Below are positions 10,460 through 22,724 of a DNA stretch of 64,000 nt, in pieces. The stretch is from Hyparrhenia diplandra (lineage: Eukaryota > Streptophyta > Magnoliopsida > Poales > Poaceae): the NCBI GenBank assembly GCA_015847255.1, contig JADLZK010009314.1, positions 310,001 to 374,000 of the forward strand. The letters run 5' to 3'. The stretch's first letter is position 1. Every line of letters begins with the position of its first letter. The notes beneath the pieces were generated by a model that saw nothing but the letters and a program-made list of their open reading frames with translations, was not told where the DNA came from and ran no database searches. A program made the position numbers and the translations under genes.

Positions 10460-13016
10460 CTCGCGATATTGGAAGCAAATAAGCAAACACAAGGTTTATC
10501 CGGGAGTCGGATGCTAACACAGCCTTCCATCATGCAAATGCGGACCTTGGAAAGCACGGGCAAATTTCATCGAATGGTCCGGGTTGAACGAAGAGGTTGT
10601 CAGTCATCTTTGGTAAGACGCCGTGACCGACCGAAGTTCTTCCGATCCATCGTGGGTGTTCTGTAGGGTCCTCGGTGCCAATGGACATTGACGAGCCTAT
10701 ATGCACATGCCTACCGCGTCCGAGCGCCTTGATGATCGGGCTTATCGGCCGAGGCGGTGACCGCCATCGAGCAATGAACACATGCAGCGGTGCCCCGCCC
10801 CGATGGCTTTGGGGCGGCTTTCTACAAGTCGGCCTGGCCGACCGTCAAGGACCGGTCATGGAATACCTTGCAGCTTTCCACTGTGGCGGCCGACCTTGAA
10901 CCGATCAACAGGTCACACATGGTCTTGATTCCAAAGAAGCCCGGAGCAAGTTGATGTCAATGCTTTTTAGGCCAATATGCCCGCAGAATTGCAGCATAAA
11001 GATTCTGTCCAAAATACTTACCTCAAGGCTCCAGCAAGAGATCCCGAACCTCATCGACATTTCACAAACCGGATTCATCAAAGGCAGGTCGATCTCGGAC
11101 ACCTTTGTCTATGCGGTTGAGCTGGTTCAGGTGTGTCACAAGAGGAAGAAGCCGCCATTGTACTCAAACTTGACTTTGCCAAAGCTTTCGACACGGTTTG
11201 TTGGGATGGGCTTTTTTCGCTGTCATGAGAGCAAGGGGGTTTTCTCGAGCTCGATTGATGGATGCATGAACTACTGAAGTCATCGAGATCGGCGGTGCTA
11301 GTAAATGGATGTCCGGGGCCCTGGATTTCCTGTAAAAGGGGCTTACGGCAGGGGGATCCGATATCCCCTTACCTCTTCCTGTTGGTCGCCGAGACGCTAC
11401 AGTGCATGATCCAAGCTTGTCAGGCCATCGGGCACCCTACAGAGCCTGATCTACCGTGCGCCGCACTGCAGTACGCTGATGACACCCTCATAGTCATGCG
11501 TGGCACAAGGGAGGATGCGGCAGAGCTCAAGGCAGTTCTGAATCAGTTTGCAGAGTTCTCGGGTTTGCAGATCAATTTTGACAAGAGTACACTCGTGCCC
11601 ATACACATGGATCACCAGCTTGTTGATGATTGTGTGCAGATATTAGGCTGTAAAAAGGATTCTTTCCCACAGCCGTACCTGGGGTTACCGCTGTCGATAC
11701 ACAAGCTGCCGTTGTCTGCATTCACACCTTACATTCAGAAGACAGATCGCTACCTTGGATCGTGGCAGGCACAGCTGCTGAACCCAATGGGGAGAGCTGT
11801 CCTGGTAAACTTTGTCATCGACTGTCAACTGGTCTATGCTATGAGCTCTCTACACCTGCCCCAATCGGCAATTCAAGTAATGGATAAAAGGAGAAGGGGT
11901 TTCTTCTGGTCTGGAAGCACTGATGGTCATGTGTCGCCTGCAAACTGCCTGGTAGCGTGGGCCAACGTTAGTGTACCAAAGGAGTTGGGAGGTCTCGGCA
12001 TCAGGGACCTAGGAGCACACAACATTTCACTTCTCCTCAAATTGGTGCACAGATTGCATTCTGAACAGCAGTCGGCTTGGGCTACTTGGGTGAGACAACG
12101 AGCTTGTATTGCATCTCTCCGGGGTGATGTGCACGGCCAACATTGGGAGACACTACGCTCCCTTCTGCCGCTTTATCAGGCCATCACCACGGTGCGGATT
12201 GGTGATGGAAGGTCAACTTCGTTCTGGATGGATGTCTGGCACCACGATGAGGCCCTCGCAGAAAGGTTCCCGGCAATCTATAGCCACTGCACCAAGAAGG
12301 AAGCTTCAGTGCAGGAGATGATGGCGAATGGGATAGAGCAAACACTTGTCAGCAGGCTGTCAGCACGAGCTCAAACCGAGTTGCAGCAGATCAATGATCT
12401 GATGGACCAAACGCAGCTAGGGCAGGACCCTGACACACGGGTTTCTCCTTTCCTTAATTCCAAGGGCATTGACAGTGGAACAGTGTACAGTTTCATCAAG
12501 GCTCAAGGACATCAGAAGGATGCCGCTGCAGAATTCATTTGGAAAACCGCTGCCCCCCCAAGGGTCCAACTCTTCATGTGGCTGCTGCTACAGAAGAGAA
12601 TTCAATGCAGAGTAGTCCTACACAAGAAGCACATCGTCCCTGATAGGATTTGTGAGATATGTTCCCACCATGATGAAACACCGGAGCACATTATCGGTGG
12701 GTGTTCGCTCGGCAGATCGTTTTGGGAATGTCTCAACATGCATCAGGTAATTGGCCAAGATGTCGGCAGCCTGCACCTCATGTCTCCTCTACCAGGTGTC
12801 CCAACTGATGAGCACGCGACGTTCATCGCATTATGCTGTTGGACGCTTTGGAAGGCGAGGAATGCTAAGATCTTCAGAAACGAAAGCATGGTGGTCAATC
12901 AGGTTTTACATCAATGCATTGAAACTGCAAGGCTATGGAAGGCGAGGATCAAGAGGAAAAAGAAACACATAGCGGACATATGGTGTCAAATATTTGAGAC
13001 GGCAATGCAGGGCTAG
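10460..13016 (+). pseudogene. LINE ORF2, reverse transcriptase and zf-RVT part
   Basis: Before 11,262 the RT region is split among frames (ESDANTAFHHAN near 10,505; MVLIPKKPG near 10,920; FIKGRSISDTFVY near 11,077; KLDFAKAFDTV near 11,165). From 11,262 a 584-residue frame is intact. It contains RQGDPISPYLF, the catalytic QYADDTLIV near residue 70, the thumb/connection region, and a C-terminal zf-RVT domain (CEICSHHDETPEHII near residue 465) with the W-T-L-W-K-A-R-N motif. The product would copy LINE RNA at the target site. The intact C-terminal half suggests a moderately old insertion, but the upstream shifts exclude a full-length protein. Confidence 0.85.
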
Positions 13017-13433
13017 AATATCCATTGCTGATGCTTATATATGTTGAATGATGTAAATAGTAGCGATGTAAACGTTGTAAACTCTACACGGCCGTTTCGG
13101 GCCAAAATGAAATGAAATACAGGTGGGGAGCGCCTCCCCCCCGGTGAAAATTCAAAAAAAAAAAAAATCACCAAAACAATTTGTTGCCTATTCATCAGTG
13201 AAGATAGGCTAGAACGTCAGTAGAGGGAGGCACTACTCTGAATGCTAAAGCATCAGCAAAGACGGCAAAACTTTTGATCCATCTAGTATTTTTCATTTGA
13301 ATCTCTTCACGATTTGTAAAGTTTTTTCAAACTTCGCTCACAATTGACACAACAGTAACAACAACGTATCACACCATGTTATGAATTTGCTACTGAATAC
13401 TGAATATACTGACGCAAGAACAGAGCTGCAGAT

Positions 13434-13676
13434 ATGCACTCATCAGACGCCACTAGACGACACACTCCTCTGCGTGGCCGCCACCGCCGACGCCACGACA
13501 CTCCATGGCAGCGACGTGCTCCCCATGCATCGCCACCAAGTCCGGGTGCCCGTACCTGGCTGCGGCGGCGGCGTAGCACCCAAGCATGTAGACGAAGGCG
13601 AGGAACACGGCCCCGAACAGCTGAAAGTTGGCCAGCTGCTCGGCGCGCTCCTCGGCGGCACAGCTGCTGCAGTCGA
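13434..13676 (-). pseudogene. Tail fragment of a DUF716/TMEM45-like gene
   Basis: This is a truncated copy of the last 80 or so codons of the gene at 19,525-20,657. Read on the minus strand it gives AAEERAEQLANFQLFGAVF, then LGCYAAAAARYGHPDLV and a C-terminal AEECVV with stop at 13,453-13,455. Similarity stops abruptly at a GTCGAC at 13,676. It has no start, no upstream exon and no promoter, so it is a duplication remnant, and it marks the end of block A. Confidence 0.85.
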
Positions 13677-14373
13677 CTACGCTATCTATTGATTGATACT
13701 GAATATACTGAATGTAAGAATACGATAACGGTAACTGACTGTAACAGAGTTCTTGTTCAATGCCGTTTCCTTCTGCTGACTCCCGCTATATATATATAGG
13801 AATTCCATATATATATACTCTGCTAAATGGGCTAAACTATATACAGCGACTCGGCCGAGCCCAACTTGGATGCCGGCCCATCCACCTTGGTCCATCTAGT
13901 TGTCTTTTTTAAAACTCCCCGTCCAATATTGCTGATTTCCTCGAACAGACCAACACAATACAAGTCTGCCAATAATGGCGGTTATAGTAATGCCAATAAT
14001 GCAAGTTGATGGTGTTGAATCTTATGACGACGTCCACGACGTATAAATAATAGCCGTACAAGCCAACAAATAAGACAATACAGAGGTGACATGCGTTGGA
14101 TATACATGTTTGAACTCTCTAGACGCACGGCATCTGCAATTGAACTAGATGCCATCTGCCGGCTGGACTGCCACGGCGAATTTAAAATGCCTTCTTGTCC
14201 AGTGGTGGATTAACGACAGAGACAACAACACAAAACTGAGAGAGCACACCCAAACTCAAACTTCCAAACCACCGTTGTTCACTGCCACTCGACAACTCCA
14301 ATCACCATACTACTCACTCCACACAAACACACACCAACAACCTGTGCTCCTTGCAATCGCGCAAAGAGCATCA
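13677..14373 (+). promoter_or_regulatory. Upstream region of NLR-B
   Basis: This is the intergenic stretch between the duplicated tail fragment and the NLR-B start codon. It has a short TATA-rich run near 13,790-13,815, a TATAAATAA at about 14,043-14,051 that could be a TATA box, and a CA-rich leader (14,220-14,370) with many CAACA/CACAC words typical of plant 5' UTRs. A longer in-frame start exists at 14,149, but the family start is at 14,374. Confidence 0.4.
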
Positions 14374-17300
14374 ATGGAGATCGTGCTTGGGGCACTGCCA
14401 AGCCTCCACCGCAAGCTCGGTCAGCTGCTTTCCGATGAGTACAAGCTGCAGAAGGAGGTGAAAGGAGGGATCAAGTTCCTCCAAGAAGAGCTTGAGACCA
14501 TGAAGGCTGCCCTTCAGCATATCTCCAAGATTCCAGCAGACCAACTACCTGATCAGGACAAGATTTGGGCCAGCAATGTAAGAGAGCTGTCCTACGACAT
14601 AGAGGACAAGATAGACACATTCATGGTGCAAGTCAAGGGCCATCAACCGGATAAGAATCATGGCTTCTTCAAGGATTTCATGAAAAAGACCCTTGGTTCC
14701 TTGATGCAACCCAAGATTCGCCGCAAGATGGCTATTGACATCAGACACATCAAGCGTCGTGTTGTAGAGGTACATGACCGGCACCGCAGGTATGAGGTTA
14801 ATGACAGTAGTGTCGATAAGCCTGTCAAAGTTGACCCCCTTGCATTGGCTGCACTGGCTCGGTATAAGAATCCGACAGAGCTAGTTGGTATTGAGGAGTC
14901 AAGAGATGAGGTAATCAAGATTCTAAAAGAATACAATGATGAAGCAACCAAGGAGCAAAAGAGGATAGTTTCCATTGTGGGATTTGGAGGTTTAGGAAAG
15001 ACAACTCTTGCTAATGCTGTGTATGAAAAGCTAAGAACACAGTTTCAGTGCTCAGCTTTTGTAACGGTGTCTCAAAGTCCTGATATGGTTGGCTTATTCA
15101 AGGACATGTTCTATCAACTAGACAAAAGGGATAGTGCTGCAAGTACTATCCATGTTATTATTGGTGAGCTAAGAGGATTCCTGCAGGAGAAGAGGTACGT
15201 ATATATAAAAAAAAATGTTCATTAATTTATTTCTTCGAGTTTTTGTTTACAAATTAAGTTTGACAAATACGATATTATTTCTGGCTCACTTAAGTACCAC
15301 TCAAGTTTATCTCTTATGTTTTGTATGTCATACTGTCTCTTTTAAGTAGCTTTGGCTTCCAAGTGAGAACCCATTATTGCCACTTGTATAGTCTTTGGTT
15401 CAGTATTCTAGAGCTCTTTTCTGTGGGTCCATGTAATGATCTTTGACAACCAGAGATCTCCTTCCGTGGGGCTTTGCCTTTTCCCACTTTGAAACAAGTA
15501 ATAGATGTACAACGCACATGGACATAGCTTCAGAATTTGTATAAAAAAAAAATATAATTGCAAAATTTCAGAAAGAAGAATTAATTTTTGTACGAGTTAA
15601 ATTCTTGTGGAACTAATATAAGCGATCTTTAATGTAAGGCCTCGTATGTTTCTATCTAAATGGAGAAGAAACGAAAACACAAGAATGGAAAAGTTGCATT
15701 ACTGGTCTATTTACTATTTGCTACCTACCATGTCAAACACGGCTATTTCTTTGCATTGCTAACATACGTGTACAAGAATGCTTGCAATGATAAACCATAG
15801 GCGAGGGCCGCCTTGATGCTTTTAACTTTTTCCCTCTTGTTGATGATTATGGTACTGATTGTTGTACCTATTGTCCCTCGATTATAGAACATGCACAACA
15901 CATATAAGAAATATTGCAACTGTCTTTCTCAAATTGCTTAGTGACATACATGACACATGGCCTTCTATTCTTCAATATGTGCAGGTACTTAGTTATTATC
16001 GATGACATATGGAATATCTCAAACTGGGAAATGATAAGGTGTGCTCTGCCCGATGGCAGTGCTGAATATAGAATCATCACAACTACTCGTATTTTCAAGG
16101 TTGCTGAAGAGATTGGCTGTCCTTACAAGATGAAGCCCCTTTCTTTCGAGAACTCTAGGATATTAATGTATGGAAGAATATTTGGCAAAGAAGACAATGG
16201 CAAATGCCCTGATGAACAGCTAGAAAAAGTATCAAAAAGAATACTAAAGAACTGTGATGGTGTTCCCTTAGCTATTATCACAATCTCTAGTTTGCTGGCC
16301 AGCAAAGGAAGAAATAAATTGGATTGGTATGATGTGTGCAACTCTATTGGCGCCGGACTAGAGAAGAATAACACCATAGAGAAGATGAGAAATGTTTTGT
16401 TACTCAGCTATAATGATATGCCATCACATCTAAGGACTTGCTTGTTATATTTAAGTATGTTTCCAGAAGATTATGAAATCAAAAAAGACCGTTTGATATG
16501 GTTGTGGATAGCTAAAGATTTTATCCAACATGAAAAGCAAGAGAACGGTTTATTTGAACAAGGGGACAATTACTTCAATGAGCTCGTCAACGAAGCATGA
16601 TCCAACCCACATCCATGTATGATGAAGATATTGGCATGGTAGAAACTTGCCGTGTGCATGATATGGTTCTTGATCTTATATGTTCCCTGTCAAGAGAAGA
16701 AAATTTTGTTACTATACGTAACACTAGGGTTCACTCATATGCATCAAAAAAGGTTCGGAGGCTCTCTCTTCAAACCAGCAAGACTGGTCGTGGTACTCTT
16801 GAGGCCACATTGAGCAAAGAGCGTCATGTGAGATCAGTTATTATATTTCAATCCGCTATTGATGACTACATACCAACAATACTTGAGAACTTCTGCATTT
16901 TTGCGTGTACTGGATTTAGAAGGGTGTCAACTTTCACAAGGCTGCCTTAAGTATGTTGTTAATTTACTTCATTTGAGGTACCTATGTCTAAGAAGTACAG
17001 ATATTGATCATCTCCCCGAAGAAATAGGAAACCTACAGTTTCTACAAGTGTTAGATGTGTCTAGTTTGAGAGGAATTCCATGTTTGCCGTCGAGTATTGT
17101 GTGGCTAAAAAAATTGATGTGCCTATGCATAAATGAAGATACAAGCATGCCAGAAGGGATAGGGAGCTTGATAGCCCTTGAAGAGCTTCAACATCTTGGG
17201 ATCAGCTATAAAACAAAGGTGCTAGAAGAGCTGGCCCATCTAAAAGAGCTGAAGGTGCTGGATCTGTTCATCCGCTCTTGCAATTCCTATGACCCCTGCA

Positions 17301-18010
17301 TGGAGGGCGACCATGGCGTGGACAAATCCTTGGTAGAGTGCCTAAACAAGCTCCAGAAAATCCAAAGTCTAAGAATCACCGTAAACAAAAGGGAGTGCTA
17401 CTTGGATGGTTGGGACGTGACCGCCCCTCAAAACCTCCGTGAATTGAAGTGCGCTTATAGCCGGCTTGGTTGGCGGGCAAAATCGGGAATAGGTGAAGCA
17501 ACTTGCTGGTTTGCTATGCTGCCTGCTTGGTTGAAGCTAAATCCCACCAGCCTTCTGAACCTCTCCGTGCTCCGGATCGGAGTGAAGCGGCTGCAGCAGG
17601 AGGATCTCGAAACCCTAGGGAGGTTGCCTGCTCTCCGCATTCTATTTCTTACGGTGGACAATGTGAATCTTGCAATTAATGAGAGACTCGTTGTTTGTGC
17701 TTGCTGTTTCCCATGCCTCGTGGAGTGTGACTTGTGGGGATTTGGAGGGCCTGTGGTGTTTGAGCAAGGAGCCATGCCAAGGCTCGTGTATCTTGGCCTT
17801 GAATTCCAACTGCAGCAGACGAGAGAAATCAACGGCAATTTCGACTTGGGCATAAGGCACCTGCCGGCGCTGGAAGTAGTCATGGTTTGGTTGCAATCTA
17901 GAGGCACCGACCAGAAGGAGGTGGAGGAGGCAGAGGCTGCGGTTAGGCACGCGATTGAGGTCCATCCCAATCATCCCACCATTCATGTATACAGATTTTC
18001 GTTGCTATGA
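14374..18010 (+). pseudogene. NLR-B: CC-NB-ARC-LRR resistance gene, two single-base frameshifts
   Basis: This is an intracellular immune receptor of the grass CNL class. Exon 1 (14,374-15,194) encodes an Rx-type coiled-coil domain (MEIVLGALPSL start; SYDIEDKIDTF, the EDVID-type motif) and the P-loop GFGGLGKTT at about residues 203-211. An intron (15,195-15,984, GTACGT...GCAG) splits codon 274. Exon 2 carries Walker B (VIIDDIW), RNBS-B (ITTTRIF), GLPL (CDGVPLAI), RNBS-D (CLLYLSMFPEDYEI), an MHD-type VHD (near 16,651) and LRRs to the stop at 18,010. The start at 14,374 matches the family; the longer frame from 14,149 adds an unlikely 75 residues. One base is missing near 16,590 compared with NLR-C, and one T is extra in the T run at 16,898-16,902, so the protein would stop early at 16,600. 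It is either a recent pseudogene or an intact gene with two sequence errors. Confidence 0.88.
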
Positions 18011-19500
18011 CCAGTTTAGTTGCAACCTGCTGTCACCATTGGGTTCTGATCGGGACGGATGCAGCAAAGACTGTGATCAGGATCAGTGATGAATCGTGGA
18101 CTGACCAAGATGAAGGTGTACCTGTTCTCCTTTCCACCTTTCCTCTGACGTAAATTTCCCATGTTTCTTCTCTAGCTGTATTTCTCTGCTTTTCCCCTTC
18201 TTCTGACATTTTTTTCCCCACCTTCTTTACTTCTCAGAAATGGAAGTGTGATGGACTAGATTAGACATAGAATTTCAAGGTACTGTAGTGTTGATTGCCA
18301 AGTCAAGGAATTAAAATGCTCAACTGTGGACAGTACCGACAACCCTGATCTTGCATTGCACAGGTAATAATTGCAATTATAAAGGATCCTACCTTAATTA
18401 TTCATGTTCATGTTTATTTTGTAGTTTGGCCATGGACACGTAGTTTTAATATTGCTACTCTGGTAAACTATGCTATTGTGTAATATAGATTCGATATTCA
18501 AAAGGTACTAATGTCATCTTCTGTACAGAAAACTCTGTTCTTGCACTGCTTTTAGGAGAACTGGAATAACCCTATCGATTATATATATAAACAAAAAAAA
18601 AGTTTGCACAAGAAATATACAAACTGCTAATCTAGAAAAGGCCTGTAGCCATTCACTAATATGTGGTTTACCTTGTTAAGAAGGAACAATTTGTATGACA
18701 CTAATAATGCAGTGCATTAACTGTTAGTTGCTAATTTTGTATTTAATTTTGGGCATCATGAAGGAAGCAGCCATGCAAGTTGCCAAGGGACACGGTGCAG
18801 ATATGGACATCAAGCTGCTATGTGGTATTGCAAGTTCAAATGTTCTGAACTGAAAGAGAGGAATGGCAACTCAACAACTTGGAAGACACAATACTTGGGA
18901 AAAATGCTGGAACATAAATTGCTAGCAAAAAAATCATTTTTAGTTGTCAAGACACTCTAACCTTTAGATTTCAGTTTGTGTACACTAGTGTATCCAATTC
19001 TGTGTTTGCAGGCCTTCTTGAGCCAGCAGTTATACTGTCATGAGTACATATCAGTTGATACGACTGCAGAGCTAGCATGTACTTTATGATGTATCATGTA
19101 CATATGAAAAGAGCACTGCTAGCTGTATGGATAAAACATCTGATGGTTAATGACAAAAGCATTTCTGATCCATCAATTGATCCATGAAGACAAGCTAGAA
19201 CATCAGGTGACATGATGGAATATCAAATAAGGATCCGGACTGAAATTCCATTTTGAAATGCTCTTCTATTTCTTGATCATGAAACTCTTTGATTGGTTTA
19301 GATCTTTTGCCAACATTTGATCTCCATACTATATGATTGGTATTTTGCCTGAAACTTTCTGATCCAGGTAGTATTCTCCATTTCAAACTTCTCTCGATAT
19401 GAAAAGTTCTCATATTTGACACAGCACTAACAGCAACATATCACACCATGTTCTGCACTTGCTACTGAATACTGAATATACAGACGCAAGAACAGAGCTG
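18011..19500 (+). other. Downstream flank of NLR block B
   Basis: This is non-coding DNA between NLR-B and the DUF716/TMEM45-like gene. It is paralogous to parts of block A (6,839-7,550 and 13,167-13,430) and block C (37,085-40,530). Shared landmarks are AAAATGCTCAACTGTGGACAG, CTTGCATTGCACAGGTAAT and a run of TTTAATTTTGGGCATCATGA. No coding frame is supported. Confidence 0.75.
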
Positions 19501-19524
19501 CAGATATGCACTCATCAGACTCCA

Positions 19525-20657
19525 CTAGACGACGCACTCCTCTGCTGCTCTGGCGCCGCCGCCAATGCCGTGACACTCCAGGGCGGCGACGTGCTCGGTA
19601 TGCATCACCACCAAGTCCGGGTGTCCATACCTAGCCGCGGCGACGGCATAACACCCAAGCACATAGACGAAGGCGAGGAACACGGCCCCGAACAGCTGGA
19701 AGTTGGCCAGCTGCTCGGCACGCTCCTCGGCGGCACGGCTGCCGCAGTCGACCTGGTCGCCCTTGGCATTGCGTTCGCACCCGTCCGGGAGCATGGGGCC
19801 AAACAGCGTGAACGCCGTCTGGTAGAACCACAGCCCCTGCAGCGCGATGAGTGTTCCAGCAGCGACGTCAACAGGGAAGCTCTCCGGCAAGAGCGCGCCG
19901 AGGATGCTGGTGAGGATGCAGAGGCCGATGAGGATGACAAGGAGGTGGTGGTAGTATCCCTCTAGACCTGCGTGGGTGGCTGAGTGGTAGGAGAAGAGAA
20001 GGAACTCCGACGTGAACGCCGTCGCGGCCACCAGGCACAGCTCACCGTCGGTCAGAGGCATGTACCTGCGGTGACTGCCATTGCAGTTGCAAAGAGTTCA
20101 GCTTAAACTGAAGGCACAATGTGACCTTTTACACGCGATTATCATGCAACGAGATCGATCAATAGTTCATTACCAAATTTATGTCTCAGCTCGACTTTTG
20201 GTGCTACGATTTTCAAACAAACTCTACCAATTTTGAGCAATCTAAATAATGGCGTTACAATTTAACAGCTCTAGAACAGAGTTAACAGATCCAAACGATG
20301 GCAGGACACACACCTGGTGCACTTCTGGGAGAGGAGAGCGAGCGCGCCAAAGAGGAAGAACATGAGGAGCATGCCAGCATGCTCGAGGTAAATGATGACT
20401 AGACTCCGGCGCGACCCCTCCACCACGGCCAGCGAGGACGCCGCCGCCAAGCTCCAGGCACATGTCGAGGAACGCGCCGCCAGCCACCACGTAGAGCTCC
20501 AGGAGGCGGGGCGCGCGGGGGAGGTCGAGTGGGCACCACGCGCGGACGCGGAACGCCGGCGGGTCGGCCGCGAAGCGCGCCACCGCGGACCAGACCCGCA
20601 ACAGACCCACCGCTAGAACAGTGTTCCCGGCAGCACGTGGCCGTTGAAGGAGCCCAT
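19525..20657 (-). pseudogene. DUF716/TMEM45-like membrane protein gene, frameshifted exon 1
   Basis: This resembles the plant DUF716 family (TMEM45A/B relatives), multipass membrane proteins of poorly known function. Exon 1 (20,657-20,314) starts MGSFNGHVLPGTLF and continues LAVGLLRVWSAVARFAADP, LELYVVAGGAFLDMC and LEHAGMLLMFFLFGALALL, which are hydrophobic helices. The donor is CACCAG/GTGTGT, the intron is 20,313-20,066, and exon 2 (20,065-19,525) reads YMPLTDGELCLVAATAF, GLEGYYHHLLVILIGLC and LQGLWFYQTAFTLFGPMLP to a stop at 19,525-19,527. Exon 2 is fully open. Exon 1 has one base missing near 20,617 and another shift near 20,420-20,440, so it does not read through. It may be a young pseudogene, or an intact gene with sequence errors in GC-rich DNA. 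It converges tail-to-tail with NLR-B. Confidence 0.8.
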
Positions 20658-21556
20658 TTGGTCTTGGCTCGCCGCGGCGGCGAGATGGTCTTGGGTCGCC
20701 GGATGGGGCACGGCAATGCCGGACCGGACCGCTTGGGGTCGGTGGATCAGAGGCAATGTGCACCGGTGGCCGGACTCTGATCCTGCCCCTGGGAAGAGAA
20801 GAGGTTGGGGATGGATGGGTGGCCAGTTCTCGGCGAGGATCCGAGACGGGCAAGGCAAAAAGCTTTCGTTGGTTGGTGCCGGCGGTCCAAGATTTGAGAC
20901 AGATAGCATCGTCTCCGACTCTGCTGTGCTGCACCTGAAGTGCTCTGCTCAGAGAGCGTCAGAGATCCGGCGACGGCGAGCCGTGTCTGATTCCCAATCC
21001 CAACCGGATTTTAGCCTGATCCTGCGTCTCTCTGTGTTCTGGATGTGATTTGTTTGGTCAAACCGGCCAGTGATGTCATCTTTGGATCATCAGCCCCTAC
21101 TACGGACGTGTTTGTCTTCTAAGTCGCTAGTACTAGATCACGCACCTTAGAAAACTGGTGGTTGCAAGAACTTAATGAAGTATATTTAGAAAATCATTAA
21201 AGTTTTAAGGTTTTCGTTGTTCCCAAAAAGTTTTAAGGTTTTCGTCGTGTTTAAATAAAGATTTGACTCCACGGTACAATAACCGGTCTCTTCGGTGGTG
21301 TATAAATTCTGGGGTGTAAAATTTTAGGTCAGATGTCACGTCGCATGTGGTGTTGGGATACTAATAAAAACACAAACAGATTCTGTCAGTGAACCATGAG
21401 ACAAACTTATTAAGACTAATTAATCTGTCATTAGCACATGTAGCACCACATTATCAAATCATGCACTAATTTGGTTTCAAAAATTCATCTCATGGAGTAG
21501 TCGCTTAATCTATACAATTAGTTGTTTTTCTAGCCTATGTTACTAGCAGCGTATGT
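20658..21556. other. Upstream region of the DUF716/TMEM45-like gene; otherwise empty
   Basis: From 20,658 to about 21,050 the DNA is GC-rich and would be the promoter and 5' UTR of the minus-strand gene. From 21,050 to 21,556 it is AT-rich with a near-duplicate AAGTTTTAAGGTTTTCGT pair at about 21,200-21,247. No protein-coding frame is convincing. Confidence 0.4.
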
Positions 21557-21904
21557 TATGGAAATAAATGTTAAAAAACCTGTAGTAAACCATGGTAAAA
21601 AAGTCATCTAAATTTACCAAAAAAATCATGTAGATGATATATGATGATACATAACCTTGTAAAATATCTTGTCCAAACTCAACATCGTTTGTGAGATATA
21701 AAAATAACAAATTTCTAACAAATCATTAGAGACTTTCCTTGAAATTTGTTATTTTTATATCTCACAAACGAAGTCGAAGTTTGGACATGATATTTTACAT
21801 GATTGTGCATCATCATACCATCTACATGTATGATTTTTTAGTAAATTTAGATGACTTTTTGTCGTGGTTTGCACAGGTTTTTACAAAGAAGTTCTGGTTT
21901 CCAT
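21557..21904. repeat. Long foldback (inverted repeat), MITE-like
   Basis: The left arm is 21,557-21,714 and the right arm 21,742-21,904, with a 27-bp loop. Arms match over about 160 bp with scattered mismatches; for example AAGTCATCTAAATTTAC faces its complement near 21,841-21,860 and GTTTGTGAGATATAAAAATA faces its complement near 21,750-21,772. TATGGAAA lies at the outer left and TTTCCATA at the outer right. No clean TSD is visible. It is either a foldback MITE or a potential hairpin-RNA locus. Confidence 0.8.
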
Positions 21905-22545
21905 AGCGTCTTAAGAAAAAGATAAATGCTAGAATTTTTCACATTAATCAAAAGATGTAGCCACAAATCAAAAATATTCTAACCATCGATAACCATCAGA
22001 TTTATTTCGTTTTAGAAGTAATTACCCACTTGTGCCATTATAGATTAAAAAATATAGACTAAATTACCAATCACGTTAAAATATATCCATTAATCATCTG
22101 AACTCACGTGTACAATATATGTTAATAAAATATTTGATTAAGCCTAGCTATGACTTGGTTACTATATTTATCAATATAATATATCGTCAGGACTCACATT
22201 CACATTGGTTAATCTCTCGGTCAATCTATTAATCTTATTAAAAAATATGCATTGATTGCCCAACACACATGTAGTTGGTTAATATCCTATGGGGCCTACC
22301 AATCAGATTCGCTTAGTTAATAGTACTAATTAGAAGAATTTCCAGCGTTGCCTTGGTATGCAAAAGAAATAGAAACGATTTAAAATATTAACCACTAAAA
22401 ATTAGAAGATAAAACCACTAAGAATTAGAACATGAATGCCTAGTATGTTGCTACGGGATTCATTTTCTTAGATGAAATTTATTATAGCGTAGCATTACTA
22501 TATTGTAATTTAGACTTTTTCCTATATCATATTATATTCTATATA
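21905..22545. other. AT-rich intergenic DNA, nothing recognised
   Basis: Low GC, no open frame of interest, and no clear repeat boundary. Confidence 0.5.
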
Positions 22546-22551
22546 TTGTAT

Positions 22552-22724
22552 AAAAAGAGGAAAAAACTCTTTTTCTTTTATTTTTTATTCTCTTTTTATT
22601 TTTCGTTCTCTTTCTTTTTTTCCTTTTATTTTTCCATTCTTTTTATCTTTTTTTTTTTTTCGTTTTTCTTCTCTTTTTTTTCTTTTTCCCTTTTCTATTT
22701 TTTTTTTTTCCTCTTTTCTGTTCT
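22552..22724. repeat. Pyrimidine-rich low-complexity tract
   Basis: About 170 bases are almost entirely T and C on the + strand, built from TTTTTC/CTTTTT words. Strong strand asymmetry of this kind can form triplex DNA and often precedes plant transcription starts. A GC-rich island follows directly. Confidence 0.85.

Larger units (their letters stand above)
7556..13166 (+). mobile_element. Large degenerate L1-type LINE
   Basis: The order is a GC-rich 5' part (about 7,556-9,235; ORF1 region not resolved), a GTCGT-rich linker, an AP-endonuclease region from 9,401, a reverse transcriptase region, a zf-RVT C-terminus ending at 13,016, a 3' UTR and an A tail at 13,154-13,166. The DNA after the A tail continues the NLR-block flank (CACCAAAACAATTTG, as at 40,088), which fixes the 3' boundary. 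The 5' boundary near 7,556 is estimated from the composition shift. No clear TSD was found. Several frameshifts make it non-autonomous. Confidence 0.85.

Noticed and set aside
14149..14373. Longer start for NLR-B at 14,149
   Set aside because: The extra 75 residues have a UTR-like composition and are absent from the family; the start at 14,374 matches the conserved MEIVLGALPSL opening.
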